Part shown: positions 60,306 to 64,000 of the stretch, piece after piece
How positions within the stretch are numbered: position 1 is the stretch's first letter
How the letters are laid out: each line of letters starts with the position of its first letter
Assembly (NCBI RefSeq): GCF_902859825.1
Contig: NZ_CADIKB010000010.1
Location: 124,001 to 188,000, forward strand
Direction of reading: 5' to 3'
DNA: 64,000 nucleotides
Source of the DNA: Paraburkholderia phenoliruptrix
GTDB taxonomy: Bacteria; Pseudomonadota; Gammaproteobacteria; Burkholderiales; Burkholderiaceae
Notes under the pieces: generated by a model
What the model was told of the DNA's origin: nothing
The model's input: only the letters and a program-made list of their open reading frames with translations
Database searches by the model: none
Translations under genes and position numbers: made by a program

Positions 60306-62786
60306 TCAGGCACGCACGCGCTCCGAGCGCGGGTCGTACGGTGCCTTCAGGTGAAGCGTAGCCGGCAGCCGTTCGCCGGCTACGTCGATCGTATAGGCGC
60401 CGCTCGTCAAATAGGCGGCGTCCGCTGGGCCATCCGGATTGTTCACGTAGCCCATTGCGACCGGACAGCCGAGCGTGTGGCCGAATGCCGCCGAACTGAC
60501 GAAGCCAACCGGTTTGCCGTCGCGCAGAATCGCCTCGCCGCCCCAGAGCATGTGGCGCGCTGCGCCGTCCGCGGTCAGCACGACCATGCGGCGGCGCAGC
60601 GGCTCATCGCGTCGTTTCAGCAGCGCCTCGCGGCCGCGAAACGGAATGTTCCTGTCGAGCTTGCACGCGAACGCGAGGCCGGCTTCGAACGGATTCGTGT
60701 CCGGCGTGAGCTCGCGTCCCCATGCGCGGTAGCCTTTTTCGATGCGCAGAGAGTCGATCGCGTAGTAGCCGGCATTGACGAGACCGAACGCTTTTCCTGC
60801 CTCGCGCAAGGTTTCGTAGACGCCGATTGCGAATTCGACGGGCACGTACAGTTCCCAGCCGAGTTCGCCGACGTAGGTGAGCCGCGTGGCGCGCACCGTC
60901 GCGTAGCCGATGTCGACCTCGCGGCTCTGGCCGAACGCGAACGCCTCGTTGCGCCAGTCGGCTTTCGACACGCTTTGCAGCAGTTCGCGCGAGCGCGGGC
61001 CCATCACGGCGAGCACCGCATAATGGCTCGTCACGTCGACGAGCAGGCAGTGTTTGTCGCGCGGAATCGCTTTCTCGATCGTGTCGAAGTCGCGCGTGGT
61101 TTGCGCCGTACCCGTGACGAGCAGGTATTGGTCCGCGGCAATGCGCGTCAGCGTGAAATCCGATTCGTAATTGCCGCGTTCGTTGAGCATGCCCGTATAG
61201 ACGGCGGTGCCGGGCGGCACGTCGACGTCGTTTGCCACGAGCCCTTGCAGCACGGCTTGCGCGTCCCGGCCTTTGACGAGCAATTTGGAGAACGACGTCA
61301 TGTCGAAAAGCGCCACGCCTTCGCGGCACGCCCGGTGTTCCGCGCCGCTCGCCGGCAGCCAGGCGGGCTGGCCGAACGTGTAGTCGAGGCGCGCTTCGTC
61401 GCGCGTCGGCGCAAAAAAGTTGGCGCGTTCCCAGCCCATTTTGCTGCCGAAGCACGCGCCGTCCTCGTGCAGCAACGCATACAGCGGAGAGCGGCGCAAC
61501 GGCCGCGCGCTGTCGAGTTCCCGATTAGGCCATGGCATCGCGTAGTGCAAACCGAGTGTCTCCTTCACACGATCGTGCAGCCACGCGTCATTGCCGTTAA
61601 AGCGCGCAAAACGGCGAATGTCGACCGGCCAGAGATCCATGGTCGGTTCGCCCGCGACGATCCACTCGGCGAGCGCCATGCCGGCGCCGCCGGCGGACGC
61701 GATACCCATCGAGTTGAAGCCCGCGCCGACGAAAAAGCGCCTTAATTCAGGCGCTTCGCCGAGTATGAAGTTGTTGTCGGGCGTGAATGATTCCGGCCCG
61801 TTGTAGAACTGCCGGACTTGCGCCGTCTCCAGCGCGGGCACGCGTTGCAGCGCGTGGGTCATGAGGATTTCGAACTGATCCCAGTCGTCGGGCAGCAACT
61901 GAAACTCGAAGTTCTCGGGAATGCCGGTCATGCCCCACGGTTTCGCGTCCGGCTCGAAACCGCCCATGACGAGTCCGCCCACTTCTTCCTTGAAATAGAT
62001 GAAGCCGTCCGGGTCGCGCATGACCGGCAAGTCGGGATGCACGCCGGCAATGCGTTCCGTGACGATGTAGTAATGCTCGGCCGAGTGCAGCGGCACCGTC
62101 ACGCCGCACAGACGGCCCACCGCTTTGGCCCATTGTCCGGCGCAATTCACGACGATCTCCGCGCAAACGGAGCCTTCCTCGCCGTTTTTGTTGCGCCACG
62201 CGACGCCGCTTGCTTCACGCGAGCCGTGGGCGTCGCGCGTATGGACCGCCGTCACGCGCGTGTTGTCGACGATCCGCGCGCCGCGCATGCGGGCGCCGCG
62301 AGCGAGCGCCTGCGTGAGATCGGTAGGATTGGCCTTGCCGTCGCCCGGCAGCCAGACGGCGCCGAGCAGGTCGTCGGTACGCATGACGGGCCACAATTCG
62401 CCCGCTTCGCGTGCGCCGATCACGTCGCAGGCCACGCCGTACGCCCGCGCGACGGCGGCGGTGCGTTTGAGTTGCGTCATGCGTTCCGGGGTGCGGGCAA
62501 CCGAGAGCGAGCCGCATGGCTTCCAGCCGGTGGCGAGTCCCGTTTCCGCTTCGAGTTCGGCGTAGAGCGCCGTCGAATAGCGGATCAGCTTCGTCATGCT
62601 TTCCTGCGCGCGCAATTGGCCGACGAGGCCGGCCGCGTGCCACGTCGTTCCGCACGACAACTGACCTTGTTCGAGCAGCAGCACGTCGGTCCAGCCGAGC
62701 TTGGTCAGATGATAGGCGACGGAGCAGCCGATAATGCCTCCGCCGATGATCACAACGCGCGCATGCGAGGGAGGTGGTGTGGACAT
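60306..62786 (-). CDS. Dimethylglycine/sarcosine dehydrogenase-like flavoprotein (DAO + GcvT)
   Basis: An 826-residue two-part enzyme. Residues 1 to about 390: FAD domain (RVVIIGGGIIGCSVAYHLTKLG) with the covalent-flavin motif GTTWHAAGL and AGAGFNSMGIASAGGAGMALAEW-type flavin contacts. Residues about 440-826: GcvT/aminomethyl-transferase folate domain (FDMTSFSKLLVKGRDAQAVL, YTGMLNERGNYESDFTL, YVGELGWELYVP, IEKGYRAWGRELTPDTNPFEAGL). It oxidatively demethylates N-methylglycines, passing the C1 unit to tetrahydrofolate. Length matches dimethylglycine dehydrogenase. Divergent from a DeoR gene (163 bp). Confidence 0.9.
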   Translation of the reverse strand: MSTPPPSHARVVIIGGGIIGCSVAYHLTKLGWTDVLLLEQGQLSCGTTWHAAGLVGQLRAQESMTKLIRYSTALYAELEAETGLATGWKPCGSLSVARTPERMTQLKRTAAVARAYGVACDVIGAREAGELWPVMRTDDLLGAVWLPGDGKANPTDLTQALARGARMRGARIVDNTRVTAVHTRDAHGSREASGVAWRNKNGEEGSVCAEIVVNCAGQWAKAVGRLCGVTVPLHSAEHYYIVTERIAGVHPDLPVMRDPDGFIYFKEEVGGLVMGGFEPDAKPWGMTGIPENFEFQLLPDDWDQFEILMTHALQRVPALETAQVRQFYNGPESFTPDNNFILGEAPELRRFFVGAGFNSMGIASAGGAGMALAEWIVAGEPTMDLWPVDIRRFARFNGNDAWLHDRVKETLGLHYAMPWPNRELDSARPLRRSPLYALLHEDGACFGSKMGWERANFFAPTRDEARLDYTFGQPAWLPASGAEHRACREGVALFDMTSFSKLLVKGRDAQAVLQGLVANDVDVPPGTAVYTGMLNERGNYESDFTLTRIAADQYLLVTGTAQTTRDFDTIEKAIPRDKHCLLVDVTSHYAVLAVMGPRSRELLQSVSKADWRNEAFAFGQSREVDIGYATVRATRLTYVGELGWELYVPVEFAIGVYETLREAGKAFGLVNAGYYAIDSLRIEKGYRAWGRELTPDTNPFEAGLAFACKLDRNIPFRGREALLKRRDEPLRRRMVVLTADGAARHMLWGGEAILRDGKPVGFVSSAAFGHTLGCPVAMGYVNNPDGPADAAYLTSGAYTIDVAGERLPATLHLKAPYDPRSERVRA

Positions 62787-62872
62787 GTGTGGGATATGTG
62801 GCGTCAGTGCAGAGACATTGCCTCAAACCTACACGAAATGCAACAAGAACCTTCGACGCATGAAGTCAAACA

Positions 62873-62889
62873 TGTGGAATTGTGTGGAA
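62873..62889. promoter_or_regulatory. TGTGGAA direct repeats between DMGDH-like gene and deoR
   Basis: TGTGGAA occurs at 62873-62879 and 62883-62889, ten bases apart (one helical turn), 60-80 bp before the DeoR ATG. Related TGTGG copies lie near the flavoprotein start. A DeoR binding site is inferred. Confidence 0.35.
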
Positions 62890-62949
62890 ATTCACCGCGG
62901 CGGTGCGGTGTTTTGCTAGACTCAGCGCATTCTTCCTTCAGCCGATTCC

Positions 62950-63726
62950 ATGTTCTCGACTCAACGCCAGGCCGAAATCCTGCGGCTCGTCCGCGAGCAG
63001 CGCACCTGCACGATCACCGGCCTTGCCGCGCGCTTCCAGGTGTCCGACGAAACTATCCGTCGCACGGTCAAGCCGTTGATCGAACAGGGCCACCTGCTCA
63101 AGGTCCACGGCGGCATCATGCTGCCCGAACGCCTCGACGAGCCGCCGTTCGAGCGGCGCATGGCTGCGGGCCTCGCGGGCAAGCGCGCAATCGGCGCGCG
63201 CCTCGCCGAGGTGGTGAGCGACGGCGATTCGCTGATTCTCGACGGCGGCAGCACCTGCGTGCATATCGCGCGGGCGCTCGCCGCGCGCTCGCGGCTCACC
63301 GTCGTGACCAACTCGCTCGAAGTGGCCCGCCTGCTCGCGCCGCGCAACGGCAACCGCGTGTTCATTGCGGGCGGCGAGGTCCGTGCCGACGACGCCGCCG
63401 CAGTCGGCGACAGCGTGCAGGTTTTTTTGCGCCAGTTCCATGTGCGCCACGCGATTGTTTCCGTGACGGCCGTCGACATGCACGGCCATTTCATGGATGC
63501 GCTTCCCGCCGACGTCGCGTTTTCGCTGGCGGCGTTCGCGCAAGCCGAGCGCCGCGTGGTCGCCGCGGATCACGCGAAATTCGGGCATAGCGCGCTTTTG
63601 CACGCGTTCGGCGCGGACGGTGTCGATTTGCTCGTGACCGACGAAGCCCCGGCGCCCGCACTCTCACAGGTGTTGGCGGCGGCCGGCGTCGAGGTGCTGG
63701 TGGGCGCGCCTCGGCAACCGGCGTGA
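62950..63726 (+). CDS. DeoR/GlpR-family regulator
   Basis: A 258-residue DeoR protein. The N-terminal helix-turn-helix (STQRQAEILRLVREQRTCTITGLAARFQVSDETIRRTVKPLIEQGHLLKVHGG) is canonical. The C-terminal sugar-phosphate-isomerase-like sensor follows (DGDSLILDGGSTCVHIARAL, TVVTNSLEVARLL, VVAADHAKFGHSAL). Divergent from the dimethylglycine-dehydrogenase-like gene, its likely target. DeoR proteins usually sense phosphorylated metabolites. Confidence 0.9.
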   Translation: MFSTQRQAEILRLVREQRTCTITGLAARFQVSDETIRRTVKPLIEQGHLLKVHGGIMLPERLDEPPFERRMAAGLAGKRAIGARLAEVVSDGDSLILDGGSTCVHIARALAARSRLTVVTNSLEVARLLAPRNGNRVFIAGGEVRADDAAAVGDSVQVFLRQFHVRHAIVSVTAVDMHGHFMDALPADVAFSLAAFAQAERRVVAADHAKFGHSALLHAFGADGVDLLVTDEAPAPALSQVLAAAGVEVLVGAPRQPA

Positions 63727-63810
63727 CGCCCGGCTGCGCAGCGACCGGCGACCGCGCCGCGGGCAAGCGTGCCGGACCGCCGGACCGCCGGACCCCGGTA
63801 GCAAGCACTC

Positions 63811-63927
63811 CCAACGCCAACCACCCCCCAACGCCAACCACCCCCCAACGCCAACCACCCCCCAACGCCAACCACCCCCCAACGCCAACCACCCCGAACG
63901 CCAACCACCCCGAACGCCGACCACCGC
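63811..63927. repeat. 17-bp GC-rich tandem repeat
   Basis: Five perfect units of CCAACGCCAACCACCCC run from 63811 to 63895, followed by two 16-bp variant units starting GAACGCC (63896-63911, 63912-63927). It lies about 85 bp after the deoR stop, in non-coding DNA. The repetitive Gly/Trp/Val frames on the minus strand are a consequence of the repeat, not a gene. Confidence 0.9.
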
Positions 63928-64000
63928 CCCCAGCTCACCCGCCACCGCGCGAGCGCTACCCCGCACAGCCTATTCCCGCCAACGCGTAAAATGGCCGGTT

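Noticed and set aside
60358-60383. Perfect 9-bp hairpin GTAGCCGGC/GCCGGCTAC
   Set aside because: It lies inside the coding region of the dimethylglycine-dehydrogenase-like gene, before the stop, without a T-tract, so it is not called a terminator.
63491-63966. Minus-strand Gly/Trp/Val repeat protein frames
   Set aside because: They are translations of the 17-bp non-coding tandem repeat and of the antisense of deoR.

Overview
The window is high-GC beta-proteobacterial chromosome, most likely Burkholderia sensu lato (Paraburkholderia, Caballeronia or Burkholderia). Pointers are a small DUF4148-type secreted protein, many LysR/TetR/AraC/MarR regulators beside catabolic operons, NodT-type efflux lipoproteins and several aromatic-acid transporters. 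I recognise no tRNA, rRNA, CRISPR array, complete insertion sequence or prophage. The first gene is cut by the left edge; the right edge lies in a non-coding tandem repeat.

Layout. 1-2.5 kb: end of a hydantoinase/allantoinase-like gene plus an M20 carbamoyl-amino-acid amidohydrolase. 3.1-6.8 kb: DAO-type oxidoreductase, MFS transporter and divergent LysR regulator. 6.8-7.5 kb: REP-associated transposase relative that has lost its HUH histidines. 7.9-19.2 kb: two paralogous TetR genes flank one leftward run that joins an RND tripartite efflux pump to a PqiABC/MCE lipid-transport bridge. 19.2-20.4 kb: AI-2E/PerM-type exporter.

20.6-29.6 kb is the most unusual part. Extradiol (VOC) dioxygenase, FAH-fold hydrolase and acyl-CoA synthetase form one operon. 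OmpW-like porin and a two-subunit molybdopterin enzyme of the pyrogallol-phloroglucinol transhydroxylase/resorcinol hydroxylase branch form a second. The two promoters share a 10-bp element. The Mo subunit carries an extra N-terminal SCP2-like domain of about 128 residues. This looks like an uncharacterised catabolic route for a polyhydroxylated, perhaps alkyl-substituted, aromatic ring.

29.6-34.3 kb: orphan PstS, RidA, NAD-dependent epimerase, AraC and MarR. 34.5-43.6 kb: a gamma-resorcylate (2,6-dihydroxybenzoate) to hydroxyquinol to maleylacetate to 3-oxoadipate pathway in two convergent operons (decarboxylase, MFS, xanthine-oxidase-family pair; hydroxyquinol dioxygenase, Dabb protein, maleylacetate reductase, DoxX). 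They meet at a strong hairpin and are flanked by MarR and LysR genes. The usual flavin resorcinol hydroxylase is absent. The molybdoenzyme at 25.7-29.6 kb belongs to the family that includes anaerobic resorcinol hydroxylase and could fill the gap.

43.6-48.7 kb: LysR, MHS-type transporter, alpha/beta hydrolase and tannase-family lipoprotein. 48.8-53.0 kb: ABC/FtsX export system with a membrane-fusion protein. 53.3-57.4 kb: beta-propeller lipoprotein, small membrane protein, NmrA-like reductase, AraC. 57.4-60.2 kb: ECF sigma/anti-sigma locus with four matching candidate ECF promoters. 60.3-63.7 kb: dimethylglycine/sarcosine dehydrogenase-like flavoenzyme with a divergent DeoR regulator.
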